A DNA stretch of 37,588 nucleotides from Actinomycetota bacterium (GTDB lineage: Bacteria; Actinomycetota; Actinomycetes; Streptosporangiales; Streptosporangiaceae): NCBI GenBank assembly GCA_027314515.1, contig DAHVAR010000243.1:1-37588 (forward strand). The letters run 5' to 3'. Below the pieces are notes generated by a model, which did no database searches, had not been told where the DNA came from, and worked only from the letters and a program-made list of their open reading frames with translations. This document shows positions 7,452-15,650 of the stretch, piece after piece. Numbering within the stretch: position 1 is the first letter of the stretch; each line of letters opens with the position of its first letter. The position numbers and the translations under genes are program-made.

Positions 7452-8839
7452 GCAACCCCGGCACAGTTGACGGCCAGCAGTTTAGAGTCCCAGTCGCTGG
7501 CCGACTCGGATCCGGCCGGGACATCGTCGAACGGGAACCGGCCCGCGAACGCCGGGCGCAGGTCCGTCAGCCAGACCGCATCGGGATCGTACTCGGCGAA
7601 GAACGGGCGCCCGACGAGGGAGGGATCCCGCGACTGGATCATGTGCAGTACGAAGACCTTCTGGTCGGCGATCTCCGTTACGCCGTCGACGCATACCTTT
7701 CCCGGAGTGGCCGACATCGACGGGCCCCGAACCGTCCGGCACAGGCCGGAGACCGTGCTGTAAGCATCCCGGAAGATCTCGGCAGCGCGCGCCAGCGGTA
7801 CGGCGAAGTAACCCTGCGGTCCTGTATCGCGCTCGACGAACATGTAGTAAGGCACCATGCCGAGCCGTAGCTGAGCGCGCCACATTCGCGACCAGCACGC
7901 AGCATCGTCGTTGATGCTCCTGATCAGCGGCGCCTGAGTGCGGATGATGGCACCAGCCGAGCGGATCCGGCGGACAGCGGTGCCGACAAGAACCGGCTCA
8001 AGCTCACGCGGATGGGAGAAGTGCGTCATCAGCGCGAGGGTCTTCCCGGCGGCACTGACGTCCTCAAACAGCCGGAGCGTGTCGTCAGCATCTGGGTCGG
8101 TCACGAAGCGCTGCGGCCAGTAGGAGAGCGACTTGGTGCCGATCCGGATCGATTCGAGGTGCTCAAGACCAGGCCCGAGCAGGGGCTCTAGATACCTTCG
8201 CAGCACCGCGGCACCCATGATCATCGGGTCGCCGCCTGTCACGAGAACGCTGGTGACCTGCTGGTGCGATCGCAGGTATTCGGTGACCCTGGCCATATCG
8301 TCGGTCGCGATCTTCAGGTCAGGCTCGCCGACGAACTGCGCCCAGCGGAAGCAGTAAGTGCAGTACGCGTGGCACGTCTGACCCTGTTTGGGGAAGACCA
8401 GGACGGTCTCGGGGTACTTGTGCTGCACACCTGGCAGGGGCTCGTCAGCCAAGGCCGGCGTGTTCAGGGCAAGCTGGCCGGCCGGGTGCGGATTCAGGCG
8501 CATCCGGACGGCATGCGCCGCACCCTGGATCTCCTCGTCAGGCGCGCCGCGCGACAGCATCGCCGCGATCGGACCCACGTCTTCCGCTGGCAGCATGTCA
8601 GCTTGCGGGAAGACGAGCCGGTAAATCGGATCTTCAGGTGCAGCTGACCAGTCGATCAGCGAGTCCAGTACGTAGTCATTAGTGCGGAACGGCAGCACGG
8701 TCGCCACTGCCCTGACGGCCAGCCGCTCGGCATCGCTAAGCCCGGCCCTGGATGTCAGCTGGTCGAGGTGCTTGGCACTGTATGCATGGAATCTGCGGCC
8801 CTGAGCGGGCACAACTGGCAAAAGCTGCTGAACTCTCAT
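7439..8839 (-). CDS. KamA-family radical SAM aminomutase (lysine 2,3-aminomutase-like)
   Basis: This 466-residue protein has the radical SAM cluster motif CHAYCTYC (C156, C160, C163), the aminomutase-specific Cx3Cx2C spacing. TGGDPMIM (SAM-binding GGE-like segment) and a PLP-lysine candidate in SATPGK follow. The family moves an amino group between the α and β carbons of an amino acid, or is a sequence relative with another substrate; the substrate here is not deducible. ATG 8839 is chosen because GGAGGGAG lies five bases upstream. An in-frame ATG at 8902 would add 21 alanine-rich residues without such a site. It stands alone on the minus strand, overlaps the convergent HNH gene by 13 bases, and has no visible epmA/efp or β-lysine antibiotic neighbours. 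Confidence 0.85.
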   Translation of the reverse strand: MRVQQLLPVVPAQGRRFHAYSAKHLDQLTSRAGLSDAERLAVRAVATVLPFRTNDYVLDSLIDWSAAPEDPIYRLVFPQADMLPAEDVGPIAAMLSRGAPDEEIQGAAHAVRMRLNPHPAGQLALNTPALADEPLPGVQHKYPETVLVFPKQGQTCHAYCTYCFRWAQFVGEPDLKIATDDMARVTEYLRSHQQVTSVLVTGGDPMIMGAAVLRRYLEPLLGPGLEHLESIRIGTKSLSYWPQRFVTDPDADDTLRLFEDVSAAGKTLALMTHFSHPRELEPVLVGTAVRRIRSAGAIIRTQAPLIRSINDDAACWSRMWRAQLRLGMVPYYMFVERDTGPQGYFAVPLARAAEIFRDAYSTVSGLCRTVRGPSMSATPGKVCVDGVTEIADQKVFVLHMIQSRDPSLVGRPFFAEYDPDAVWLTDLRPAFAGRFPFDDVPAGSESASDWDSKLLAVNCAGVAQAG

Positions 8840-9251
8840 GCAACTCCCTCCGGCCGCCGCGACCGCGGCAGCCTGGCTGTTCGCATGATCTCCCCGTGTC
8901 ATGCCACCCGTATGGCGTGCTGCTAACTTCTGTGTGCCCGGTCCTGCCGTCTGAGACGCGATCCGGGGCTGTGGCGTTACCCGCCATGCCAGCTAAAGAA
9001 GTAACGATTAGGAAACGCTCAGCAGCCGCCAAGGGTTGCATGACAGACCACTCAACTTCCCAATCGCCCCTTCTTCCCCGCGGGTCCCACGCCGGGATGC
9101 CGGTTTACCCGCTGACATTAGCCCGGAACGCACCTTCTGACCCAGCGGTCGGAGCAATCCTGCCTGACCTGCTCTTGTGCGCGGCGTCTGCCCAGATAGG
9201 GCCGCGCAGTGAGAAGCTAGGCGGCATGCAGGACACCGGGGGAGTGGCGCG
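8840..9251. other. 412-base divergent intergenic region
   Basis: This lies between the minus-strand aminomutase and the plus-strand PlsX-like gene. The frames crossing it have no recognisable homology. At its right end a nine-codon frame (ATG 9226 to TGA 9253-9255) terminates over the CTG proposed as the PlsX-like start. The rest shows moderate GC and no strong hairpins, promoters or RNA genes that I can support. Confidence 0.5.
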
Positions 9252-10490
9252 CTGAACCGGCCGGCGGAGATTTCTGCCAAGGGCACGCAACCAAACGGCA
9301 GCGCGCAACAGGCCGACCGCGACCATGCCGGCGGGGAGCAGGCCGACCGGCAGCAGGTTGCCGACCGGCAGCAGACCGCCGCCCGCCAGCAGACTGTCGC
9401 CCGCCAGCAGACCGCCGGCGGAGAACCGGCATCCGCTGATGGCGAACTCGCGGCCCGGCCCCTGACGATCGCCATCGATGCCATGGGAGGCGACCACGCG
9501 CCGGAGGAGATCGTGGCCGGAGCCGTCGCGGCGAGCCGAGACCTCGGTATCCGCGTCGCCCTAGCCGGGCGGCCACATCTGATCAGGCCGCTGCTTGCCA
9601 AGGCGGGCCCGGCGCCGAACGTCTACATCGAAGCGGCTGAGGAATCCATCGCAATGGGCGAAGGCGCGCTGGCTAGCTGGCGCCGGCCCCGGTCGAGCAT
9701 CGCCGTCGCATGTCAGCTGGTCCGGCGCGGTCAGGCGGACGCCGTGATCTCAGCCGGCTCTACGGCAGCCATCGTGGCCACTGCCCAGATACGGCTACGG
9801 CCGCTCCCTGGCGTGGGTCGGCCCGCGCTGGCAGTCGCGTTGCCGACCCGGCCGCACCCGACGGTACTGATCGACGCTGGGGCAATCGCCGACCCCAAGC
9901 CAGAGATGCTCGTCCAGTTTGCCCAACTCGGCGTGGCCTATGCCGAGATCGCCCACGGCGTCGCCAAACCGCGGGTCGGCTTGCTGACCATCGGCGCCGA
10001 ACCCGGTAAGGGCAACAAGCTCGCCCGGCGCGGTCATGAACTGCTGAACAGCGACCCGCCGCACGGCGGCATGCCGATCAGCTTCGCAGGCAACGTGGAA
10101 GGCAATGATCTGCTAGCGGGCCAAGTCGACGTTATAGTCACCGACGGCTTCACCGGCAACGTCGCGCTCAAGACCCTGGAGGGTACTGCAAGCTACTCCG
10201 CTGCGCAGTTCAGGACTGCGATCACAAGTTCCGCTGTCGCGCGGATCGGTGCCATGCTCCAACGCCGCGCGCTGCACCAGATGTCCGAGAGATTCGATTC
10301 CGAGACCTACGGCGGTGCCGCGCTACTAGGCCTTGAGGCGACGATCGTGATCGCGCACGGCGCGGTAACAGCCCGCGGCGCTGCGGCAGCATGCAAACTA
10401 GCAGCCGAGCTGACCGAGCGACGCATAACCGAGCGCATCAGGGAAAGACTCGGTCCGAGCCGGGCCGGCCACTTCTTGCGCCGCCCGTGA
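9252..10490 (+). CDS. plsX: divergent PlsX-like phosphate acyltransferase, probable CTG start
   Basis: The core is clearly PlsX, which makes acyl-phosphate from acyl-ACP for phospholipid synthesis. Visible motifs are IAIDAMGGDHAPEE, RRGQADAVISAG, QFAQLG, EPGKGN, GNVEGNDLL and VTDGFTGNVALKTLEG. Conserved positions are altered: the usual SAGNTGA is SAGSTAA, and the usual DAGAN is DAGAI. It is not beside rpmF, rnc or fabD, so it looks like a paralogue. The first in-frame ATG (9483) lies inside the conserved first strand. Upstream, the frame is open to 9213 but holds no ATG, GTG or TTG. CTG 9252 follows GGGGGAG at seven bases and is the best start, giving 412 residues with a Gln/Arg/Ala-rich, 18-bp-repeat N-terminal tail. 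A frameshift from ATG 9226 is the alternative. Confidence 0.75.
   Translation: MNRPAEISAKGTQPNGSAQQADRDHAGGEQADRQQVADRQQTAARQQTVARQQTAGGEPASADGELAARPLTIAIDAMGGDHAPEEIVAGAVAASRDLGIRVALAGRPHLIRPLLAKAGPAPNVYIEAAEESIAMGEGALASWRRPRSSIAVACQLVRRGQADAVISAGSTAAIVATAQIRLRPLPGVGRPALAVALPTRPHPTVLIDAGAIADPKPEMLVQFAQLGVAYAEIAHGVAKPRVGLLTIGAEPGKGNKLARRGHELLNSDPPHGGMPISFAGNVEGNDLLAGQVDVIVTDGFTGNVALKTLEGTASYSAAQFRTAITSSAVARIGAMLQRRALHQMSERFDSETYGGAALLGLEATIVIAHGAVTARGAAAACKLAAELTERRITERIRERLGPSRAGHFLRRP
9342..9416 (+). repeat. 18-bp tandem repeats in plsX-like N-terminal tail
   Basis: About four degenerate 18-bp units encode hexapeptides of the form A-D/A-R-Q-Q-V/T. They lie between the proposed CTG start and the conserved PlsX core and stay in frame with it, which supports translation of this segment. 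Confidence 0.75.
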
Positions 10491-10542
10491 TGGCGGCCGC
10501 CGGCACAGTCCGGCTGCCCAAAATACCCGCTAGACGGGCCGG

Positions 10543-10548
10543 TAGACT
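10543..10548 (+). promoter_or_regulatory. -10 element for leaderless argS
   Basis: TAGACT, six bases (ACTCAG), then ATG 10555. Transcription would start at the A of the start codon. There is no ribosome-binding site. Confidence 0.6.
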
Positions 10549-10554
10549 ACTCAG

Positions 10555-12297
10555 ATGACAGACCCGGAGGCAGCGCTCGGCTCGCTAGTGCAGCAGGCAC
10601 TGGCCGCTGAATTTGGCGCCGAGTACGCGAGCACCGACCCGCTCATCCGGCCGTCCGGGTTCGCGGACTTCCAGGCCAACGTCGCCATGTCGCTGTCGAA
10701 GCCGCTCGGCCGCAGCCCGCGCGACATCGCCGGCGACGTAGCGGACCGGCTGACCAGCGCGCCGACGGTGGCGGCGAAGGCGGTGGCGAAGGCCGAGGTC
10801 AGCGGCCCAGGCTTCATCAACATCACACTGGCCGACGAGTGGATAGCCGCACAGTCCGCGCAGCAACTGGCCGACCCGAGACTGGGCGTAGCGCTGGCAG
10901 AGCACCGACAGCGGGTCGTGGTCGACTACTCGGGTCCGAACGTGGCCAAGGAACTGCATGCCGGGCACCTGCGGGCCACGTCGGTCGGCGATGCGATCGC
11001 ACGCGTGCTGGAGTACCTCGACCACGAGGTCATCCGGGCCGCTCACCTGGGCGACTGGGGAACCCAGTTCGGCATGCTGATCGAGCACGCCCTGGAGATC
11101 GGCGAGCAGGCCACCTACGACCAGTTGGCATCGGGTGAGTTCACCGCGTTCTACCAGGCGGCGCGGGCCCAGTTCGACAGCGATCCGGCCTTCGCTGACC
11201 AGGCACGTAAGCGGGTCGTTCAACTGCAGGCCGGCGAGCCGGACACGATCCGGCTCTGGCAGCTTCTCGTCGACGACTCGATGGAATACCTGCGGAAGAT
11301 ATACGCCCGGCTGAACATCACGCTGACCAACGCGGACATGGCCCCGGAAAGCTTCTACAACTCGATGCTCGGCGATGTCTGTGACGAGCTGGAGCGCCGC
11401 GGCATCGCGGTCATGAGCGACGGGGCGCTCTGCGCGTTCCCGCCCGGTTTCGCCGGCCGGGACGGCAAGCCGGTTCCCCTCATGCTGCGCAAGAGTGACG
11501 GCGGCTATGGCTACGACAGCACCGACGCGGCGGCCATCAGGTACCGGCTGACCGAGATCGGCGTCACCCGGATCATCTACGTCGTCGGGGCCGAGCAGAG
11601 CCAGCACCTGCAGATGATCTTCGAGCTCGCGAGGCAGGCTGGCTGGCTAGTGCCACCAGCCACCGCCGAGCACGCCGTGATCGGGCTGATGACCGGGCCC
11701 GGCGGCCAGCGGCTGCGGACCAGGTCGGGTGAGCAGGTCAAGCTGGCAGACCTGATGGACGAGGCTGTCGACCGGGCAGCCACCGTAATCGCGGACCGGT
11801 ACGCCGACCCGCTGCAGCGCAGCCAGATCGCCGAAGCCGTCGGGATCGGCGCGCTCAAGTACGGAGATCTGTCGGTCGCGAGGGCTTCCGGTTACGTGCT
11901 TGACTTCGACCGGCTGCTGGCACTGACCGGCAATACCGGGCCTTACCTGCAGTACGCGACCGCACGGATCCGGTCCATTTTTGCCAGGGCCGGGCTGGAC
12001 CCAGCCGATGCGACCGGCCCTATCGCCCTGGGCGAGGCGGCGGAGCGAGCACTCGCGCTACGGCTGCTCGGGTTCGGCCGAGCCGTCACCGACGTGGCCG
12101 CGACGGCCGAGCCGCACAAGCTCGCCGGGTACCTGTTCGAGCTTGCGAGTGCGTTCACCGTGTTCTACGAGCAGTGCCCGGTGCTGTCGGCCGCCGACGA
12201 GACCCGTAGCAGCAGGCTCGCGCTCTGCGCGCTCACGCTCAGCGTGCTCATGACCGGCCTCCACCTGCTGGGCATTCCGGTACCTGACCGGATGTAG
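10555..12297 (+). CDS. argS: arginyl-tRNA synthetase
   Basis: This 580-residue class I aminoacyl-tRNA synthetase charges tRNA-Arg with arginine. The N-terminal Add1 domain (about 1-110) is followed by DYSGPNVAKELHAGHLR. Its HAGH (135-138) is the HIGH signature. GDWGTQFGMLIEHAL is the next conserved block. The region RLRTRSGEQVKLADLMDEA replaces the KMSKS loop, as in many ArgRS of this type. The C-terminal helical DALR anticodon-binding domain ends in PVPDRM, a common ArgRS carboxyl terminus. The start is ATG 10555, with a -10 hexamer six bases before it and no Shine-Dalgarno sequence. The preceding PlsX-like gene ends 65 bases upstream, so argS most likely has its own promoter. Essential housekeeping function. 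Confidence 0.97.
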   Translation: MTDPEAALGSLVQQALAAEFGAEYASTDPLIRPSGFADFQANVAMSLSKPLGRSPRDIAGDVADRLTSAPTVAAKAVAKAEVSGPGFINITLADEWIAAQSAQQLADPRLGVALAEHRQRVVVDYSGPNVAKELHAGHLRATSVGDAIARVLEYLDHEVIRAAHLGDWGTQFGMLIEHALEIGEQATYDQLASGEFTAFYQAARAQFDSDPAFADQARKRVVQLQAGEPDTIRLWQLLVDDSMEYLRKIYARLNITLTNADMAPESFYNSMLGDVCDELERRGIAVMSDGALCAFPPGFAGRDGKPVPLMLRKSDGGYGYDSTDAAAIRYRLTEIGVTRIIYVVGAEQSQHLQMIFELARQAGWLVPPATAEHAVIGLMTGPGGQRLRTRSGEQVKLADLMDEAVDRAATVIADRYADPLQRSQIAEAVGIGALKYGDLSVARASGYVLDFDRLLALTGNTGPYLQYATARIRSIFARAGLDPADATGPIALGEAAERALALRLLGFGRAVTDVAATAEPHKLAGYLFELASAFTVFYEQCPVLSAADETRSSRLALCALTLSVLMTGLHLLGIPVPDRM

Positions 12298-12321
12298 ACG
12301 GCGCGTTCCCGGCCTGATGGA

Positions 12322-12346
12322 ACTTCCCTTGGGTACTTCCCGGGAA
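12322..12346. promoter_or_regulatory. direct repeat plus palindrome upstream of the DUF5666-like gene
   Basis: ACTTCCC occurs twice with a 13-bp period (12322-12328 and 12335-12341). The second copy runs into the palindrome TTCCCGGGAA (12337-12346). It lies 54 bases before the ATG of the secreted protein, just upstream of a two-component system. A binding site for the neighbouring OmpR-type regulator is possible, though the spacing is not the usual 10-11 bp. Confidence 0.3.
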
Positions 12347-12399
12347 GCTCTCAGGCACCGACGCCCGATTCCCCATGATCCGGCGGCAGACTGAGGGGC

Positions 12400-13011
12400 A
12401 TGAGAAAGCCATTTTCCGCACGAGCCGACCTGGGCGATGGCCTGCCGCTCCGGTCCGGCCGCACCAGGCGAATCCTGGCATCGGCAGCTGCGAGCGCTGT
12501 CCTGCTCGGCGGCGGCACTGCCCTCGGCGTGGCCATGACCGGCGGGGCCAATGCCGCGACCAGCGGTACCCCGGCTAGTACCAGCGCCGCGGTTCGGTCC
12601 GCCACGTCCCCGCCGCCCGACGCGCGGTGCGGGAAGATCGCCGCCCGGTTCCGCCAGGCTGGGCACAGCACTGCGGCACGCCGCCTGTCTCTGCTGTGTC
12701 ACAGTCCTCTGCTCCGGCTGGCGCTGGTCGGGGGCGAATACGGCAAGGTCACATTCAAGGCCAAGCCGGGGACCAAGACGCTGGCCTTCGAGCGCGGCAC
12801 GCTGGAAGCGGTGTCCAGTTCCGAGGTGACCGTAATGGCTGCCGACGGCACCACCTGGACCTGGCATCTGACCTCTGCCACCGTGGTCCGCAGCCAGCGG
12901 CAGAAGGTCAGCTCAGCCCAGCTCAGCAAGGGCGAGCACGTGCTTGTCGCTGGCCCGATCGTGAACGGGGCGAGCGACGCCCGGGTGATCAGGATCCGCC
13001 CGGCGAGCTAG
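12400..13011 (+). CDS. exported DUF5666-like protein
   Basis: This 203-residue protein has a basic N-terminus ending RSGRTRR, a hydrophobic export segment (about residues 25-48) and an ANAA-like cleavage site near 53. A Thr/Ser-rich linker follows, with a cysteine pair (about C77, C99). The C-terminal β-rich half contains GTLEAVSSSEVTVMAADG and KGEHVLVAGP. That half has the look of the DUF5666/OB-like domain found in actinobacterial exported proteins next to two-component systems. ATG 12400 directly follows GAGGGG. It is 127 bases upstream of an OmpR-type regulator, so a link to that sensing system is plausible but unproven. Its molecular function is unknown. Confidence 0.75.
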   Translation: MRKPFSARADLGDGLPLRSGRTRRILASAAASAVLLGGGTALGVAMTGGANAATSGTPASTSAAVRSATSPPPDARCGKIAARFRQAGHSTAARRLSLLCHSPLLRLALVGGEYGKVTFKAKPGTKTLAFERGTLEAVSSSEVTVMAADGTTWTWHLTSATVVRSQRQKVSSAQLSKGEHVLVAGPIVNGASDARVIRIRPAS

Positions 13012-13098
13012 CGCACGAACGCATCCGGCTCCGGCAGGCCCTGTTCCTGCCGGAGCCGGTGCGGTGTGAAAAGCCGGCCACCTGCCCGGTACTTCCGT

Positions 13099-13104
13099 TA
13101 GCCT
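13099..13104 (+). promoter_or_regulatory. -10 element candidate before the response regulator
   Basis: TAGCCT lies 34 bases before ATG 13139 and leaves a short leader containing a weak CAGGA. No good -35 element is seen. Confidence 0.3.
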
Positions 13105-13138
13105 CAGACCACGCCGAACCAGCACGTCCAGGACCGTC

Positions 13139-13867
13139 ATGACTGACTCCGACCGGATTCCCCAGGTACTCGTCGTCGATGACGAGCCGAACATCCGCGA
13201 GCTCGTTCAGGTCGCGCTGAAGTTCCACGGCTGCGCGGTCACCACCGCGGTGAGCGGCCGGGACGCTCTGCGCCAGGCTGAGACGGCCAGGCCCGACCTG
13301 ATCGTGCTCGACGTGATGATGCCGGACATGGACGGCTTCGAGGTATGCCGCCGTCTGCGCGCGGCCGGCAACGAGGTGCCCGTCATCTTCCTGACCGCCA
13401 GGGATACCTCGTCCGACACGGTGACCGGGCTCGCGCTGGGCGGTGACGACTACGTGACCAAGCCGTTCTCGGTCGAGTCGCTGGTCGCGAGGGTGCGCGC
13501 TGTGCTCAGGCGGGCATTGCGGGCTGGCGGCAGTTCCGGCGCAGGACCGCTGCGAGCGGCGGACCTCGAACTCGACGAGGATCGCTGGACCGTCCACCGC
13601 GGCGGCACGCCGGTGGAGTTGTCGCCCACGGAGTTCCGGCTGCTCGCCTACCTGATGCGGCATCAGGGCCGGGTACTGACCAGGGCACAGCTCCTGGAGA
13701 ACGTCTGGGGCTGGGACTACGCAGGCCAATCCCAGGTCGTTGAGACGTACGTTAGCTATCTGCGCCGCAAGCTCGATCCGCTCGGACCGCCGCTCATCCA
13801 CACCCAGCGTGGCGTTGGGTACAGCCTGCGGCCCGGGCGGCAGGACCAGGCAGACGGCTCGGTCTAG
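13139..13867 (+). CDS. OmpR/PhoB-family response regulator
   Basis: This 242-residue protein has a receiver domain (about 8-122) and a winged-helix DNA-binding domain (about 140-235). Receiver residues are complete: acidic pair D14/D15, phospho-acceptor D58 in LIVLDVMMPDMDG, T86 in FLTARD and K108 in VTKPF. The DNA-binding part has LSPTEFRLLAYLMRHQGRVLTRAQLLENVW and the YVSYLRRKLD recognition helix. It ends RGVGYSLR, as expected. The stop codon TAG shares its G with the GTG start of the kinase gene downstream, so the pair is translationally coupled. It should be phosphorylated by that kinase and control nearby promoters; the signal is unknown. Confidence 0.95.
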   Translation: MTDSDRIPQVLVVDDEPNIRELVQVALKFHGCAVTTAVSGRDALRQAETARPDLIVLDVMMPDMDGFEVCRRLRAAGNEVPVIFLTARDTSSDTVTGLALGGDDYVTKPFSVESLVARVRAVLRRALRAGGSSGAGPLRAADLELDEDRWTVHRGGTPVELSPTEFRLLAYLMRHQGRVLTRAQLLENVWGWDYAGQSQVVETYVSYLRRKLDPLGPPLIHTQRGVGYSLRPGRQDQADGSV

Positions 13868-15579
13868 TGACCGAGGATGAGCGGCCTACGCTGAGCTATC
13901 CGCAGCTGCCGCCTGCCGGGCAACAACCGCCCCCGCCAACCGGACCGCTGCCGCCCCCGCCTGCCGGGCAACAACCGCCCCCGCCTGCCGAACCGCTGCC
14001 GACGGCCAGGCGTCCGCGGCCGGCGGGCCGACGGCTCTCGCTGCGAGCGCGCCTTCTGATCGTGCTGCTCAGCGTCACCACGGTGCTGCTGGTCATCATG
14101 GGCGTGGTCAGCATCTTCCTGCTCGGGCGCCGGGTGAACCAGCAGGTTCTCGCCGCGGACCGGAGGCTCATCGCGCTTACCACGGCGCTGGCGGCAGACC
14201 CCCAGGCGGCCCTGAACGCATCCGTGACCGACTACGCGGTGGTGCTGATCCCGGTTCGGGCGCAGCTCACCGTCGAGCCGCTGACCAGGGGCGCACTGAC
14301 CAGTCAGCTCACGCAGGCCACGCGAACCCAGCTGAAGAACCCGGCTCTGGCCCAGGTAGCGACATTCGCCGGGCGCGGCCAGCTGGGCCGGGCCAGACTC
14401 GTCCTGGCAAGCATGAACTGCCAGCAGTTTCCCGCGCTGGGCTGCAAGCCGTTCCCGATATCAGCCGGGCTCATCGCCGCTACCAGGTGGGTTGGCCGGA
14501 ACGCGCCAGGAGTCGGCAGCGCTTACCGCGGCGCCATCCTTGTGGTGTCCGAGCCTGCCAGCACCCAGCATGGCGAGCTGCGCGGCTTCGTCCTTGCCGA
14601 GCTCGTCACCGGCGTCGCGCTGCTGTCGCTCGTCGGCCTGGCCGGTGAGTGGCTCATCGGCCGCGGCCTTATCCCGCTCGACGAGATGACCAGGACCGCT
14701 AACGACATCACCGCACGCGGAGATCTCACCACCAGGATGGACGCCGACGCGCAGACCGAGATCGGCCGCCTGGGCTCGGCGATCAACATGATGATGGACC
14801 GGATCCAGCAGGCTTTCACCTCGCGGCTGCGCTCGGAGCAGAAGGTGCGCGAGTTCGCCGCCGACGCATCACACGAGCTGCGCACTCCCCTGACCACCAT
14901 CAGGGGTTATGCCGAGCTGTACCGGCAGGGCGCGCTAGGGCCAGACCAGCTTCCCAGCGCCATGCGCCGGATCGAGCAGGAGTCCGAACGGATGAGCATG
15001 CTCGTCGCCGAACTGCTGGAGCTGGCCCGGCTCGACCGCACCTCATCGCTGGACCTGACCGAGACCGATCTGGCCGAGGTGGTACGCGATGCGGTCGCCG
15101 ACGCCGCGGCGGTGGAGCCGCAGCGGCCGGTCCGGGCCGATGCCCCGCAGCGGCTGATTGCCCTGGTCGACGAGGCGCGGATCCGGCAGGTACTGGCCAA
15201 CCTGCTGAGCAACGCCCGCGCGCATACGCCGGTGAGCACCCCGGTGACGGTCCGGCTGGCCAGCCTGGATGGCGGAGTGCTGCTCGAAGTTGCTGACGCC
15301 GGCCCTGGCATGCGGCCAGATGATGCCGCCCGCGCCTTCGACCGGTTCCACCGGGCCGGCGAGCGCGCGGCGAATCAGAATAATGCCGGGAACGCCCGAT
15401 CCGGGGCAGCTCCATTGGCCGGCGACTCGGTCCCGGCTGATACCAGCAGCGGCAGCGGTCTTGGCCTGTCCATCGTGCAGGCCATCGCAGCGGCGCATGG
15501 CGGGCGCGCGACGCTGGACTCGGCGCCCGGCAGGGGAACCAGGGTGCAGCTCTGGCTCCCCGTCAGGTCCTTCAGCTAG
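13867..15579 (+). CDS. sensor histidine kinase with HAMP domain
   Basis: This 570-residue membrane kinase is the partner of the preceding regulator. A proline/glutamine-rich cytoplasmic tail (1-50) contains a repeated PPPAGQQPPPP unit (48-bp DNA period). Transmembrane helix 1 is about 63-86, an extracytoplasmic sensor of about 155 residues follows, and helix 2 is about 242-262. HAMP then leads to HisKA with phospho-accepting H336 in DASHELRTPLTTIRGYAE. The ATP-binding domain shows the N box NLLSNARAHTP, G1 DAGPGM, F box FDRFHRAGE and G2 GSGLGLSIVQ. About 30 extra low-complexity residues separate the F and G2 boxes, in the ATP-lid region. The sensor loop has one CxxxxxxxxC pair (about C185, C193). 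The signal is unknown. Confidence 0.94.
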   Translation: MTEDERPTLSYPQLPPAGQQPPPPTGPLPPPPAGQQPPPPAEPLPTARRPRPAGRRLSLRARLLIVLLSVTTVLLVIMGVVSIFLLGRRVNQQVLAADRRLIALTTALAADPQAALNASVTDYAVVLIPVRAQLTVEPLTRGALTSQLTQATRTQLKNPALAQVATFAGRGQLGRARLVLASMNCQQFPALGCKPFPISAGLIAATRWVGRNAPGVGSAYRGAILVVSEPASTQHGELRGFVLAELVTGVALLSLVGLAGEWLIGRGLIPLDEMTRTANDITARGDLTTRMDADAQTEIGRLGSAINMMMDRIQQAFTSRLRSEQKVREFAADASHELRTPLTTIRGYAELYRQGALGPDQLPSAMRRIEQESERMSMLVAELLELARLDRTSSLDLTETDLAEVVRDAVADAAAVEPQRPVRADAPQRLIALVDEARIRQVLANLLSNARAHTPVSTPVTVRLASLDGGVLLEVADAGPGMRPDDAARAFDRFHRAGERAANQNNAGNARSGAAPLAGDSVPADTSSGSGLGLSIVQAIAAAHGGRATLDSAPGRGTRVQLWLPVRSFS

Positions 15580-15626
15580 CTCCGCCCAGGCCGCCCCCAG
15601 GCCCGGGCCGCCCCGAGGCCCGGGCC

Positions 15627-15650
15627 GCCTGAGGCCCCCGGGCCTCAGGC
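15627..15650. terminator. bidirectional GC-rich terminator hairpin
   Basis: GCCTGAGGCCC and GGGCCTCAGGC form an 11-bp perfect inverted repeat separated by two bases. It lies between the convergent kinase and EtfD-like genes and includes the latter's stop codon. Two GGCCCGGGCC palindromes precede it (about 15600-15627). There is no U-tract, as is usual in this GC range. Confidence 0.6.

Noticed and set aside
8752-9255. 167-codon frame crossing from kamA into the plsX-like start
   Set aside because: It begins inside the 5' end of kamA on the other strand and shows no homology; only its last nine codons, from ATG 9226, are of interest as an upstream frame.
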